NCBI GenBank assembly: GCA_026392825.1
Contig: JAPLBF010000018.1
Span: 11,237 to 66,440 of the forward strand
Length of the DNA: 55,204 nt
Direction: 5' to 3'
From: Actinomycetota bacterium
GTDB taxonomy: Bacteria > Actinomycetota > Actinomycetes > Nanopelagicales > Nanopelagicaceae
Shown: positions 42,736 to 51,292 of the stretch, in pieces
Layout: every line of letters begins with the position of its first letter
How positions within the stretch are numbered: position 1 is the stretch's first letter
Notes under the pieces: generated by a model
Database searches by the model: none
Told to the model about the DNA's origin: nothing
What the model saw: the letters and a program-made list of their open reading frames with translations, nothing else
Program-made: the position numbers and the translations under genes

Positions 42736-45408
42736 ATGGCAAAGATTTTTGATCGCATAATGCGTGCGGGTGAAGGAAAAATCCTTCGCGACCTCAGCAA
42801 AGTTGTAGATCAAGTCAACTCATTTGAGTCTGCCATATCCCCATTGAGCGATGCTCAATTGCGCGAGAAAACCAATGAGTTTAAATCTCGATTCGCATCC
42901 GGTGAATCTCTGGATGATCTCCTCCCTGAAGCATTTGCAGTAGTTCGTGAAGCCGCTAAGCGCACACTCGGTCAGCGTCACTATGACGTACAAATCATGG
43001 GTGGAGCGGCAATGCACCGCGGCAATATCGCAGAAATGCGTACAGGTGAAGGTAAGACTCTTGTTGCAACACTTCCTTCTTACTTAAACGCTCTCGCTGG
43101 ACGCGGAGTACACGTAGTAACGGTTAACGATTATTTGGCAGAACGTGACAGTGAATGGATGGGTCGCATCCATCGCTTCCTTGGATTATCCGTTGGCGTA
43201 ATCGTAAACAGCATGACCCCAGCAGAGCGTCGTGCAGCTTATAACGCCGACATTACATACGGAACAAATAATGAATTTGGTTTCGACTACTTACGCGACA
43301 ATATGGCTTGGTCACTTGAAGATTGCGTTCAACGTGATCATTTCTTCGCAGTCGTGGACGAAGTCGACTCTATTTTGATCGATGAGGCCCGAACACCTTT
43401 GATCATCAGTGGACCAGCTGACAAGGCAACCAAGTGGTATGTCGAATTCGCCAACATTGCAGGTAAGTTAGAACGAGATACACACTATGAAGTTGACGAG
43501 AAGAAAAAAACCATTGGAATTCTAGAAGTTGGTGTTACCAAAGTTGAAGAACTTCTAAAAATTGAGAACCTGTATGAGGCAGCAAATACCACTTTAATTG
43601 GCTATTTAAACAACTCGGTGCGCGCAAAGGAGCTATTTAAGCGCGATAAAGATTACGTAGTAATGAATGGTGAGCTTTTAATTGTTGATGAACACACCGG
43701 CCGAATGTTGTCTGGACGGCGTTACAGCGACGGACTGCACCAGGCTCTAGAAGCGAAAGAGCGCATCGATATTCAGGATGAGAATCAAACTCTCGCAACA
43801 ATCACTTTGCAGAACTATTTCAGACTCTATGAAACTATCTCTGGCATGACCGGTACAGCGATGACCGAAGCATCTGAATTTCATCAAATCTATAAGCTCG
43901 GCGTTGTACCTATTCCAACTAATCGCCCAATGCAACGTATCGATCAGGCAGATTTGGTCTATAAATCTGAACTTGGAAAATTTATGGCGGTCACAAAAGA
44001 TATTGTGGAACGTCACCGAAAAGGTCAACCAGTTCTAGTCGGTACCGTCTCTGTTGAAAAGTCTGAAGAACTATCTGCGCTCTTGAAGAAATCTGGAGTT
44101 CCACACGAAGTTCTTAACGCCAAGCACCACGAGCGTGAAGCATCGATCATTGCAAGAGCAGGTGTTAGCGGTGCAGTCACTGTCGCTACAAATATGGCAG
44201 GTCGCGGAACTGACATTATGCTGGGCGGCAATCCAGAATTTATGGCGGACTTTGAACTGCAACGTCGCGGTTTATCGCCGGTTGATAACGCCACCGAATA
44301 CGAAGCAGCTTGGCCGGAAGAAATTGCTAAACAGAAGGCGGCAGTTGCTAAAGGCCACGAAGAAGTTGTCGCACTTGGTGGACTCTATGTACTTGGTACC
44401 GAGCGTCATGAATCACGCCGTATCGATAATCAGTTGCGGGGTCGTTCTGGACGCCAAGGCGATCCTGGTGAATCACGTTTCTATCTTTCGCTACAAGATG
44501 AGTTAATGCGACGCTTTAACTCCGGATTGGTAGAACGCTTCCTATCTGCCGCTGGTCTTCCAGATGACGAGCCTATTGAGTCAAAGATGGTCAGTAATGC
44601 CATTCGCTCAGCGCAGACCCAAGTAGAAGCACAAAACTTCGAAATCCGTAAGAATGTTTTGAAATATGACGATGTGATGAACCGGCAGCGCGAAGTAATT
44701 TATGGGGAACGCCGACTCGTACTAGAAGGCGAAGATATCTCCCCACAAGTTCAGACATTTGTTGCCGACACCTTAGTTGCCTACGTAAATGCAGAAACTA
44801 CACAGGGGTATGGCGAAGATTGGGATCTGGAGCGTTTATGGCAAGCGCTCAAACTTGTTTATCCAATTTCATTTACTCCAGAAGAGCTAATCGCAAAGGT
44901 CGGTTCCGCTTCTGCAATTGACGCTGAGTACCTAACAGCTCAGATATTAGAAGATGCAACGCTGGCCTACGATAAGCGTCAATCAGATCTTGGCCCAGAT
45001 GTTTTGCGAGAGCTTGAGCGGAAAGTTTTGCTTTCAGTTTTGGATCGCAAGTGGCGTGAGCATCTTTATGAAATGGATTACTTGCAAGAAGGCATCGGAT
45101 TGCGCGCTATGGCACAACGCGATCCATTGGTCGAATACCAACGTGAAGGCTACGAACTCTTTGCTGCAATGATGGATGGCATTAAGGAAGAGCTTGCGAG
45201 CTTGGTATTTAACGTGCAAGTTACGGTCGAAGGTGATGGTTCGCAGGTAAAGGCTGCCGGAATTACTGAAAAGCCAGCTGAAGTTACAGCTTTGCAGTAC
45301 ACCGCGAGTGATGAATCTGGAGTTTCAACAAAAGGTGAAGTCTCGCGCAATAGCCAGTGTCCGTGTGGATCAGGAAAGAAATATAAGCGTTGCCACGGCG
45401 GCGCTTAA
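42736..45408 (+). CDS. secA: Preprotein translocase ATPase SecA
   Basis: An 890-residue SecA1-type motor. DEAD-like motifs: M-R-T-G-E-G-K-T (Walker A, near 103), [16 protein letters not shown] (near 210), G-T-V-S-V-E-K-S-E near 440, N-M-A-G-R-G-T-D-I (near 490) and [10 protein letters not shown]. The C-terminal SEC-C zinc site [13 protein letters not shown] is intact. It drives Sec export with SecYEG. A GAAAGGG site precedes the ATG, and its stop overlaps the convergent Rv3235-family gene by 4 nt. Confidence 0.97.
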   Translation: MAKIFDRIMRAGEGKILRDLSKVVDQVNSFESAISPLSDAQLREKTNEFKSRFASGESLDDLLPEAFAVVREAAKRTLGQRHYDVQIMGGAAMHRGNIAEMRTGEGKTLVATLPSYLNALAGRGVHVVTVNDYLAERDSEWMGRIHRFLGLSVGVIVNSMTPAERRAAYNADITYGTNNEFGFDYLRDNMAWSLEDCVQRDHFFAVVDEVDSILIDEARTPLIISGPADKATKWYVEFANIAGKLERDTHYEVDEKKKTIGILEVGVTKVEELLKIENLYEAANTTLIGYLNNSVRAKELFKRDKDYVVMNGELLIVDEHTGRMLSGRRYSDGLHQALEAKERIDIQDENQTLATITLQNYFRLYETISGMTGTAMTEASEFHQIYKLGVVPIPTNRPMQRIDQADLVYKSELGKFMAVTKDIVERHRKGQPVLVGTVSVEKSEELSALLKKSGVPHEVLNAKHHEREASIIARAGVSGAVTVATNMAGRGTDIMLGGNPEFMADFELQRRGLSPVDNATEYEAAWPEEIAKQKAAVAKGHEEVVALGGLYVLGTERHESRRIDNQLRGRSGRQGDPGESRFYLSLQDELMRRFNSGLVERFLSAAGLPDDEPIESKMVSNAIRSAQTQVEAQNFEIRKNVLKYDDVMNRQREVIYGERRLVLEGEDISPQVQTFVADTLVAYVNAETTQGYGEDWDLERLWQALKLVYPISFTPEELIAKVGSASAIDAEYLTAQILEDATLAYDKRQSDLGPDVLRELERKVLLSVLDRKWREHLYEMDYLQEGIGLRAMAQRDPLVEYQREGYELFAAMMDGIKEELASLVFNVQVTVEGDGSQVKAAGITEKPAEVTALQYTASDESGVSTKGEVSRNSQCPCGSGKKYKRCHGGA

Positions 45409-45944
45409 ATTAATCGCAATTCAGTACACAACCATCTCTGATCAACGCCCTCAAAGCGAATAACCATCGCCCGCAGCCTGTCACCAAAGCGAACGGTAAT
45501 CGTTGATTCGCAAATTCCATCTAATGGTTGGCATTGATGGATGCTTCTTATCCTGCCAATCTCCTTCTGGCTTCCCACTTGCTTTAGCAAATTCATATAA
45601 ATCTGCCGATGGAACTTAGAAATTAACTGGGCTGGCTGACGGCGGCCAGCCCAAATTTCAAGGACGCTGATTGCGAATTTCATCGTCCAAGCATGGAGTT
45701 CAGGTAATTCACTCGCTGAAGTTGGCATTGGCTCGAAACCTGGTTCAAACTCTTCGCCGAAAGTACTTGGTATCAGATAAAGCTTGGCGCGCTGTTCAGG
45801 AAGTTTTTCAACCGGGCGATTTGCCGCCAATTCTGAGAGTGAGTAAAGATCTAACTGGGGGTGGTTCCACATCTCTGGATCTTCATTACTTGAGATCAAT
45901 TCCAGAGTACGAACTTGGGCGCGCGATTTCATTTCTATTTCCAT
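45405..45944 (-). CDS. Rv3235 family protein (DUF6459)
   Basis: A 179-residue protein. The C-terminal half has the family layout [25 protein letters not shown] in pieces (near 90-112) and [15 protein letters not shown] near 150. Homologues lie just after secA in many actinobacteria. Function is unknown. An in-frame ATG at 45932 is an alternative start. It shares 4 nt with the end of secA and is divergent from the SAF gene across 124 nt. Confidence 0.8.
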   Translation of the reverse strand: MEIEMKSRAQVRTLELISSNEDPEMWNHPQLDLYSLSELAANRPVEKLPEQRAKLYLIPSTFGEEFEPGFEPMPTSASELPELHAWTMKFAISVLEIWAGRRQPAQLISKFHRQIYMNLLKQVGSQKEIGRIRSIHQCQPLDGICESTITVRFGDRLRAMVIRFEGVDQRWLCTELRLI

Positions 45945-45978
45945 AGCGGCACTTTTGTCTAAGTTTTATGGCATCTCT

Positions 45979-45994
45979 TCCACCAAAGGGTGGA
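45979..45994. promoter_or_regulatory. Perfect 6-bp inverted repeat between divergent genes
   Basis: TCCACC-AAAG-GGTGGA lies in the 124-nt gap between the Rv3235-family and SAF genes. Because both genes leave this gap, it is unlikely to be a terminator; an operator is more plausible. No -10 pair can be assigned with confidence. Confidence 0.3.
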
Positions 45995-46068
45995 GATATT
46001 CTCATCCTAAAGAATGGCTGTGGAAGAAGATTTAGAAATTATCTGGCGATGCCATTTAGTACTCCACT

Positions 46069-46668
46069 ATGAACAAATCAGATAAAGCAGCCCAGACTCG
46101 ATTAGTTGTCGCAATTTCCTTATTCGCCGCCGCAGTCATTTCGGCAATGGCGCTAACCGCGTTGGGAAATCAAAGCGATACATATTGGGTAGCACGCGAG
46201 TCGCTGATACCAGGCATGCAAATATCTGAGAGTGATTTGTCAGAAATTGAAGTGTCACTGGGGGAGGCAAATGGAAGATACTTTTCAAAGAGCGCGTTAG
46301 TTGCCGGAGCATATGTAATACGGCCAATTCAGAAGGGTGAACTAATATCTATTGGTTCAGTCAGCGATACTCCAAGCGCTTCAAAATCTGGCCAAGTGCC
46401 TATTTCCATTCGCGCCAGTGACTTACCTGAAGATATCGAATTGGGTGAAGTCATAAATATTTACTGGGTCCCAGATGCCCTTGGCATGGAGAATCCACAA
46501 ATGCCTCAGCTAGCTATTTCTGGAGCATTCCTTAATTCAATCAATCGCAAAGCAGGCAACTTCGGAAGCGATATCTCACTAACCGTTTCCGTACAAAATA
46601 GCGAAATATTCTCACTCTTGAGAGCAACCGCTTCAGGACGATTAGTGATCGTTCGTTCAAATGGATGA
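46069..46668 (+). CDS. SAF domain protein (CpaB/RcpC-like)
   Basis: A 199-residue protein. One N-terminal membrane helix (about 13-32) is followed by an SAF domain (residues 40-105: W-V-A-R-E-S-L-I-P-G-M-Q-I-S-E-S-D-L in part, then G-A-Y-V-I-R-P-I-Q-K-G-E-L-I). This is the layout of CpaB/RcpC, a periplasmic component of Flp/Tad pilus assembly. The next gene is TadZ/CpaE-like and overlaps by 8 nt, supporting this link, but no CpaF, TadB or TadC gene is in the window. Confidence 0.8.
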   Translation: MNKSDKAAQTRLVVAISLFAAAVISAMALTALGNQSDTYWVARESLIPGMQISESDLSEIEVSLGEANGRYFSKSALVAGAYVIRPIQKGELISIGSVSDTPSASKSGQVPISIRASDLPEDIELGEVINIYWVPDALGMENPQMPQLAISGAFLNSINRKAGNFGSDISLTVSVQNSEIFSLLRATASGRLVIVRSNG

Positions 46669-47746
46669 TTTTGTTCAACCTAGCGTCATAACAGCTATTG
46701 CGGATGCAGAGTTTGAAGGAATGGTATCGAGCGCCCTCTTTGAAAGCGGATGGAGCGTAATTGCACGACCTCTAGATTTTGCCACGCTAGAAAAGAACCT
46801 CAATGAGGCAACAAATAGGAGTTTATTGGTCATCTACTCTGTTGATCTGCCAGGGTTAACTGGTGCAAAGTTAAAGAAACTGGCACCGCTTAATCACTCC
46901 CTCTTTGGTTTTGCAGATGCATCCGGTTCTGCGCGAGGCCATGGAGAAATCTCTCAGCGTCCAACTAATTCCGAAGAATTATTGGCGTATATACGTGGAA
47001 ATATTCGCTCTCCGTTATCGCGCGTCCCATTGCTGCAGTCCAAGGAAAAATTTAAGGCAAAGATCATCGGTATTGGATCAGCGGGGCACTTCACGGGCGC
47101 AACAACGCTGGCGTTAAATCTGGCGCAAGAATTAGCGCTATTAGAGAAAAAGACTTTGCTTATTGATGCAAACTTTCAAGCTTCTGCGATCGCGACACTT
47201 CTAGATCTACGTAAAATTGCAGACGAAGATAGATGGCGTGATCTTTCTGAGAATCTATCGGTGGCGGAAATTACCCAGAGCAAAATTGTAGATTTTCCAA
47301 ATAGAGCGTCCGAAGCCGCTGCCTACTTTGATTTTATAATTGTAGATCTCGGCTCGCTTCAGAATATCTCTAATGATTTATCGGATCGAAGATGGTCATC
47401 ACAAGTTAAAATCTGGGTCAGTCGCTTTACTCATTCGATATTCATCTCCGCTGGTTCTGATGTTTTGCAGGTAAAGCGCTTGCGAGAACTCTGTGATGAT
47501 CTAGCTGATATGAAACTTCCAGCCGAGATATCACTTTTTATAACGCCTACTGAACAGAGGAGTAAAAGAGAGAGGATTCAAGCGGCAGATTTTCAACCTT
47601 TTTCCGCTAGAGATGTTCAGTATCTTCCTGTGGATACAAAACTGTGTGCCGCAGCGCGTAAGGAGCGGACAACTCTCTTTGAAATTAACGCAAAGGCACC
47701 CTTGCGCAAGGCTTTCGCTGCAATCGCATTGCAAATTACAGCCTAG
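46661..47746 (+). CDS. TadZ/CpaE-like ATPase with atypical Walker A
   Basis: A 361-residue protein: an N-terminal receiver-like region (1-125) without clear phospho-acceptor, then a MinD-like ATPase domain (130-345). Walker A reads G-S-A-G-H-F-T-G-A-T-T-L-A-L, with Ala where the P-loop lysine should be; G-A-T-T is known in CpaE/TadZ proteins, so this is probably not damage. F-I-I-V-D-L-G-S is the switch region. It would place a pilus or secretion machine at a pole. It overlaps the SAF gene by 8 nt. Confidence 0.78.
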   Translation: MDDFVQPSVITAIADAEFEGMVSSALFESGWSVIARPLDFATLEKNLNEATNRSLLVIYSVDLPGLTGAKLKKLAPLNHSLFGFADASGSARGHGEISQRPTNSEELLAYIRGNIRSPLSRVPLLQSKEKFKAKIIGIGSAGHFTGATTLALNLAQELALLEKKTLLIDANFQASAIATLLDLRKIADEDRWRDLSENLSVAEITQSKIVDFPNRASEAAAYFDFIIVDLGSLQNISNDLSDRRWSSQVKIWVSRFTHSIFISAGSDVLQVKRLRELCDDLADMKLPAEISLFITPTEQRSKRERIQAADFQPFSARDVQYLPVDTKLCAAARKERTTLFEINAKAPLRKAFAAIALQITA

Positions 47747-47759
47747 GGCACATTTCTTA

Positions 47760-47765
47760 TACCCT
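47760..47765 (+). promoter_or_regulatory. -10 element for leaderless DUF6912-pdtaS operon
   Basis: TACCCT ends 7 nt before the ATG at 47773, in the 26-nt gap after the TadZ-like gene. Confidence 0.45.
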
Positions 47766-47772
47766 AAGCGCT

Positions 47773-48165
47773 ATGCGCGGATATCTACCAGTTACGGCGG
47801 AAGAGATCTCATCCTTTCTCCATTCCGGTTCTATGGAATGTGGCCCGCTTTATGCTCCAACAATAAAATTCTTAACCGCTAACAATGACTTAGATGAAGA
47901 ACAAGGTGAGTATCTTTTATCGATGCTCGCTGCTGATGAAGCGCTGGAAATGCGTCAGAACGATACAAGTAGCGCATTTTTATTAGCCTTAGAAATATCT
48001 GATTCGCAAGTGGACGAACATGGAGAAAACTTCGTTAATCTAAAAGAGAATGGCCGCTGGGAAGATGTGCAGTGCGCCTTTTTGGTTTCCCCGGATGGCG
48101 ATGAATTGACCTGGTTTGCCACCCAAGAAATTTCGGCAGCGCTTCCACAATGGCTTAAGAGTTAG
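47773..48165 (+). CDS. DUF6912 family protein
   Basis: A 130-residue acidic protein starting M-R-G-Y-L-P-V-T-A-E-E-I, resembling DUF6912 proteins found next to pdtaS in actinobacteria. No catalytic motif is visible. It is 3 nt from the pdtaS start, so the two are likely one operon. A TACCCT -10 element 7 nt before the ATG points to a leaderless message. Function is unknown; the family name is given with moderate confidence. Confidence 0.7.
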   Translation: MRGYLPVTAEEISSFLHSGSMECGPLYAPTIKFLTANNDLDEEQGEYLLSMLAADEALEMRQNDTSSAFLLALEISDSQVDEHGENFVNLKENGRWEDVQCAFLVSPDGDELTWFATQEISAALPQWLKS

Positions 48166-48168
48166 CCG

Positions 48169-49638
48169 ATGCCACAACTAGATGGCTTTCTACGTGATCG
48201 CAGCCCTTTGGATGCTGATCAGAAAAGAAGAATTCGTGAGCTGACCGCAGATTGGCAGCTGCTCGCCGACCTCTCGTTCGCTGATCTAATTCTTTGGGTC
48301 CCATTACGAAAAGATTTTAAGAGTTGGCCAACCGGTTACGTCGCCGTTGCCCATATAAGACCAACAACTGCCGCAACAGTATTCCCGCAGGATGTAATCG
48401 GAGATGAGATTTCTTGGGGCTCACGTCCCCGAATTGATCAAGCGCTTTCGGGGGCAGAAATAGTTAGAGATGCCCAGCCTGAAAAGTTTGGTGAATTGTT
48501 AATTAAAGAGGAGACGATTCCGGTTATTTATAAAGAACAAGTTATCGCAGTAATTTCTCGCCATCGCAATGCCGAACTAATGCGTCAACCAAGTCGATTG
48601 GAGTTAAATTACCGCGAAGTTGCTCATAATGTGTACCGAATGGTTGCAGAGGGAACCTTCCCTTACACAGAGCACAGCGAACTCTATGATTCAGCAGCCC
48701 GTGTAGGAGATGGCTTAATTCGCTTAGATGTGAGCGGAGTAATTATTTACGCTAGTCCAAATGCTAAATCGGCTTTTAATCGAATCGGTTGGGCGGGGGA
48801 GTTGGACTCAAACGTTCTGGGTGAAATCGCCAGAAAAGTCTCGCAAGTCAAACCTGAAGCGCACGAAGAGGCTATGGAAGTAAGTCTTAGCGGAAAATCA
48901 CTTCGCCGAGTTGAAATTGAAAATACCGGTGGAACTATTGATTTGTTAGTACTTCCACTTTTAGCCGGTGGAGATCGCATTGGGGCTATTGTTTTGCTGC
49001 AGAACGTTACTGAACTTCGCCGTCGCGAACGGGAGCTTGTAACAAAGGACGCCACGATTCGCGAGATTCATCATCGTGTTAAGAACAATCTGCAAACTGT
49101 TTCAGCGCTACTTCGATTACAGTCACGCCGAATCGAAGACCCCGCAGCAAGTGCTGCGTTAAACGAAGCGGTTCGTCGCATCGCTTCAATCGCACTTGTA
49201 CACGAAACGTTATCAAGCAGCACCGAAGCTTCGGTCGCATTCGACGATGTTTTAGATCGCCTCGTTACACACGCCCTCGAATTAAGCCCCAGGATGGGGG
49301 AGTTAAATATCTCTCGCCACGGAGAACTTGGATCTCTCGATCCACGAATTGCTACTCCGCTTTCCTTAGTTGTTACTGAGTTGATTCATAACGCCCTTGA
49401 ACATGGCTTAGCCGAATCAGGGGAAAATTTAACGATTGAAGTATCTCGATTAGAAGGTTCGGTCGAAATAGTTATCTTTGATGACGGGGTTGGTCTGCCT
49501 GATGGGTTTACCATTTTAGAATCAGCAAATCTTGGACTTCAAATTGTTCGGACCTTAACTGAGAATGAGTTAAAGGGGTCGATAGATTTAATTCGTACTA
49601 ATCGTGGAACTGAAGCGAAGTTAAACTTTCCGATATAA
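48169..49638 (+). CDS. pdtaS: PdtaS-like cytosolic sensor histidine kinase
   Basis: A 489-residue soluble kinase: GAF-like domain (about 1-145), PAS (160-285), HisKA_2 with the I-H-H-R-V-K-N-N-L-Q motif (His301/His302) and a HATPase (L-S-L-V-V-T-E-L-I-H-N-A-L-E-H near 400, D-D-G-V-G-L-P near 445). PdtaS phosphorylates PdtaR, an ANTAR RNA-binding antiterminator; pdtaR is not in this window. The neighbour whiB1 matches the Rv3220c-Rv3219 order. There is no membrane segment. It ends 22 nt from whiB1. Confidence 0.92.
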   Translation: MPQLDGFLRDRSPLDADQKRRIRELTADWQLLADLSFADLILWVPLRKDFKSWPTGYVAVAHIRPTTAATVFPQDVIGDEISWGSRPRIDQALSGAEIVRDAQPEKFGELLIKEETIPVIYKEQVIAVISRHRNAELMRQPSRLELNYREVAHNVYRMVAEGTFPYTEHSELYDSAARVGDGLIRLDVSGVIIYASPNAKSAFNRIGWAGELDSNVLGEIARKVSQVKPEAHEEAMEVSLSGKSLRRVEIENTGGTIDLLVLPLLAGGDRIGAIVLLQNVTELRRRERELVTKDATIREIHHRVKNNLQTVSALLRLQSRRIEDPAASAALNEAVRRIASIALVHETLSSSTEASVAFDDVLDRLVTHALELSPRMGELNISRHGELGSLDPRIATPLSLVVTELIHNALEHGLAESGENLTIEVSRLEGSVEIVIFDDGVGLPDGFTILESANLGLQIVRTLTENELKGSIDLIRTNRGTEAKLNFPI

Positions 49639-49660
49639 CTTTGAAAAGAGTTAAAATTAA

Positions 49661-49930
49661 TTAGTTTGAGTTGTTTTGTTCCATCATGCGCGCACGATTA
49701 CGTGCGGCGCGGCGCTTGAGCGCGCGACGTTCATCTTCTGAAAGCCCGCCCCACACACCAGCATCCTGTCCACTTTCGAGCGCCCAGGCCAGGCAAGCGT
49801 CTTTTACGATGCAGCGGTTGCAGACCTTCTTCGCCTCTTCAATTTGGGTAAGGGCTGGTCCAGTGTTTCCAACCGGAAAGAAGAGTTCAGGATCTTCATC
49901 GCGGCAGGCCGATTGATGTCGCCAATCCAT
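49661..49930 (-). CDS. whiB1: WhiB1-type Fe-S transcriptional regulator
   Basis: An 89-residue Wbl protein with cluster cysteines at 9, 37, 40 and 46, the WhiB1 spacing, then A-G-V-W-G-G-L-S-E-D-E-R and an R-A-L-K-R-R-A-A-R-N-R-A-R basic tail. WhiB1 is an essential [4Fe-4S] nitric-oxide-sensing partner of the main sigma factor in mycobacteria. The ATG at 49930 (M-D-W-R-H-Q-S-A-C) is chosen over an upstream in-frame start because it matches WhiB1 and has AAGGAG 9 nt before it. Confidence 0.95.
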   Translation of the reverse strand: MDWRHQSACRDEDPELFFPVGNTGPALTQIEEAKKVCNRCIVKDACLAWALESGQDAGVWGGLSEDERRALKRRAARNRARMMEQNNSN

Positions 49931-49973
49931 GACTGAGCTCCTTAATTGAAAATGTGCGGTAAAAATTAATGAC

Positions 49974-49989
49974 ACGCAACTAGGTGCGT
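49974..49989. promoter_or_regulatory. Inverted repeat upstream of whiB1
   Basis: ACGCA-N6-TGCGT lies 44 nt upstream of the whiB1 ATG. Its 5-6-5 geometry is that of CRP/FNR-type sites, although the half-sites differ from TGTGA/TCACA. whiB1 is CRP-controlled in M. tuberculosis, so a regulator site is a reasonable guess. Confidence 0.3.
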
Positions 49990-50074
49990 AAGTAGGTAAT
50001 TCTCCCTGTTAACAACGAGATAAACAAGGATGTAGCGGTAAAGATTTCGTATTTAATGGGTGATTTGCGTCGCG

Positions 50075-50146
50075 TGCCCCCGACAGGATTCGAACCTGTG
50101 CACCCGCCTCCGGAGGGCGGTGCTCTATCCCCTGAGCTACGGGGGC
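50075..50146 (-). tRNA. tRNA-Arg (anticodon CCG)
   Basis: Read on the minus strand it forms a full cloverleaf of 72 nt: acceptor GCCCCCG/CGGGGGC, D stem GCTC/GAGC, anticodon stem CCGCC/GGCGG with loop CTCCGGA (anticodon CCG, reading CGG), a short variable loop and T arm ACAGG-TTCGAAT-CCTGT. The discriminator base is A. The 3' CCA is not encoded; the next bases are CGC. The tRNA stands alone between whiB1 and msrA. Confidence 0.96.
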
Positions 50147-50223
50147 GCAGGTATAGGAGAAGGCTATCTAATCTTTCATTCTTGACCGAGCGCAAAGAGC
50201 AAACTCCTGAAAGAATGCGCGCT

Positions 50224-50763
50224 ATGACAACTTCAACTGCATACTTTGCAACCGGTTGCTTCTGGGGCGCTGAGCGACGCTTCTGGAATCTCTCAGGAGT
50301 AGTAAATACAAGCGTCGGATATATGGGTGGCACCACTGAAAGCCCAAGTTACGAGCAAGTTTGCACAGGTCGCACCGGGCACGCCGAAATGGTGCAAGTG
50401 GATTTTGATCCCAAGATAATTTCATATCAGCGACTTCTTGAGGAGTTTTGGACGATGCATGATCCAACTTCGCTAAATGCCCAAGGCGGGGATATCGGTA
50501 CGCAATATCGCAGTTCGATTTACACAACCTCGGCGGAACAAATGGAGCAAGCGCTCGCATCTCGCGAAATTTATCAAAGCGCACTCTCTGAATTAGGCAT
50601 TGGTGAGATTGTCACTGAAATCTTGGGCGCTGCAGGAGTTACTTATTATGCAGCTGAGGAGTATCACCAGAAATACTTAGCGAAGAACCCAAATGGTTAT
50701 GACTGCCATTCCAGCACGGGCGTAGATTTCCCACGAGATAAATCAAAGTCGGTGGCCAATTGA
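50224..50763 (+). CDS. msrA: Peptide-methionine (S)-S-oxide reductase
   Basis: A 179-residue MsrA that repairs methionine S-sulfoxide in proteins. The catalytic A-T-G-C-F-W-G-A-E-R-R-F-W motif has Cys12, followed by G-Y-M-G-G, H-A-E-M-V-Q-V, L-L-E-E-F-W-T-M-H-D-P-T and a C-terminal Y-L-A-K-N-P-N-G-Y-D-C-H with a possible resolving Cys. The ATG at 50224 is chosen by family fit; an ATG at 50215 is in frame and possible. msrB overlaps its stop, giving paired repair of both sulfoxide isomers. Confidence 0.95.
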   Translation: MTTSTAYFATGCFWGAERRFWNLSGVVNTSVGYMGGTTESPSYEQVCTGRTGHAEMVQVDFDPKIISYQRLLEEFWTMHDPTSLNAQGGDIGTQYRSSIYTTSAEQMEQALASREIYQSALSELGIGEIVTEILGAAGVTYYAAEEYHQKYLAKNPNGYDCHSSTGVDFPRDKSKSVAN

Positions 50764-51164
50764 GCAAGAAGATAGAAGTAAATGAGGATGAGCTAAGGGC
50801 GAAGCTGGATCCACTTTCTTATGAAGTTCTGCGCAACGGCGCAACCGAGCGACCATTTACCGGTGAATACACCGATTCCGAAACGGTCGGAATTTATAGA
50901 TGCAAAGCCTGTAATTCTGAACTCTTCCGCTCCGAAACCAAATTTCACTCTGGCTGCGGTTGGCCATCTTTTTACGCACCGACGACAGATGATGCGGTTA
51001 CGCTAATTGAAGATCGATCACTTGCTCCTCGAGTCCGCACGGAAGTTCGTTGCGCCAGTTGCGATTCGCATTTAGGGCACGTCTTTGAAGGGGAAGGTTT
51101 TGATAACCCAACCGATCAACGTTGGTGCATCAATTCAGTCTCAATGATCTTAGACGCCAGATAA
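50760..51164 (+). CDS. msrB: Peptide-methionine (R)-S-oxide reductase
   Basis: A 134-residue MsrB for methionine R-sulfoxide. Two zinc C-x-x-C pairs (Y-R-C-K-A-C-N-S and C-A-S-C-D-S-H), G-C-G-W-P-S-F and the catalytic Cys123 in R-W-C-I-N-S. The most upstream start is a TTG overlapping the msrA stop (TTGA), which gives the normal family start S-K-K-I-E. It is thus a translation-coupled cistron with a rare start codon. Length is standard. Confidence 0.93.
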   Translation: MSKKIEVNEDELRAKLDPLSYEVLRNGATERPFTGEYTDSETVGIYRCKACNSELFRSETKFHSGCGWPSFYAPTTDDAVTLIEDRSLAPRVRTEVRCASCDSHLGHVFEGEGFDNPTDQRWCINSVSMILDAR

Positions 51165-51196
51165 TTTCTTCTTGCACTTTCAATAGCCACTGCCGC

Positions 51197-51264
51197 CTTG
51201 CAAGTTACAGGTCCAATGGCGTAGTTTTACAGTCTCTTGCAGGTTTTTACATGGGCTTGCAGGT
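51197..51264 (+). promoter_or_regulatory. Three CTTGCARGT repeats before the LacI gene
   Basis: CTTGCAAGT at 51197-51205 and CTTGCAGGT at 51236-51244 and 51256-51264. The first contains the perfect palindrome CTTGCAAG, and the starts are 39 and 20 nt apart, about four and two helical turns, on one DNA face. A possible promoter TTGCAA-N18-TAGTTT (-10 at 51222-51227) overlaps the first copy. They lie 29-96 nt before the ATG and look like operators for the adjacent LacI-type protein. Confidence 0.5.
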
Positions 51265-51292
51265 CCTTTAGATCTGAGGAAGAGCGAAGCAA

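Noticed and set aside
46014-46084. Small 23-codon frame (M-A-V-E-E-D...) before the SAF gene
   Set aside because: Too short, overlaps the SAF start, no ribosome site, and no recognised peptide.
47080-47125. Broken P-loop in the TadZ/CpaE-like ATPase
   Set aside because: G-A-T-T instead of G-K-T-T is known in CpaE/TadZ proteins and therefore is not evidence of a pseudogene.
49980-50336. 118-codon open frame across the tRNA on the minus strand
   Set aside because: Runs through the tRNA-Arg gene and antisense to msrA; no family resemblance.
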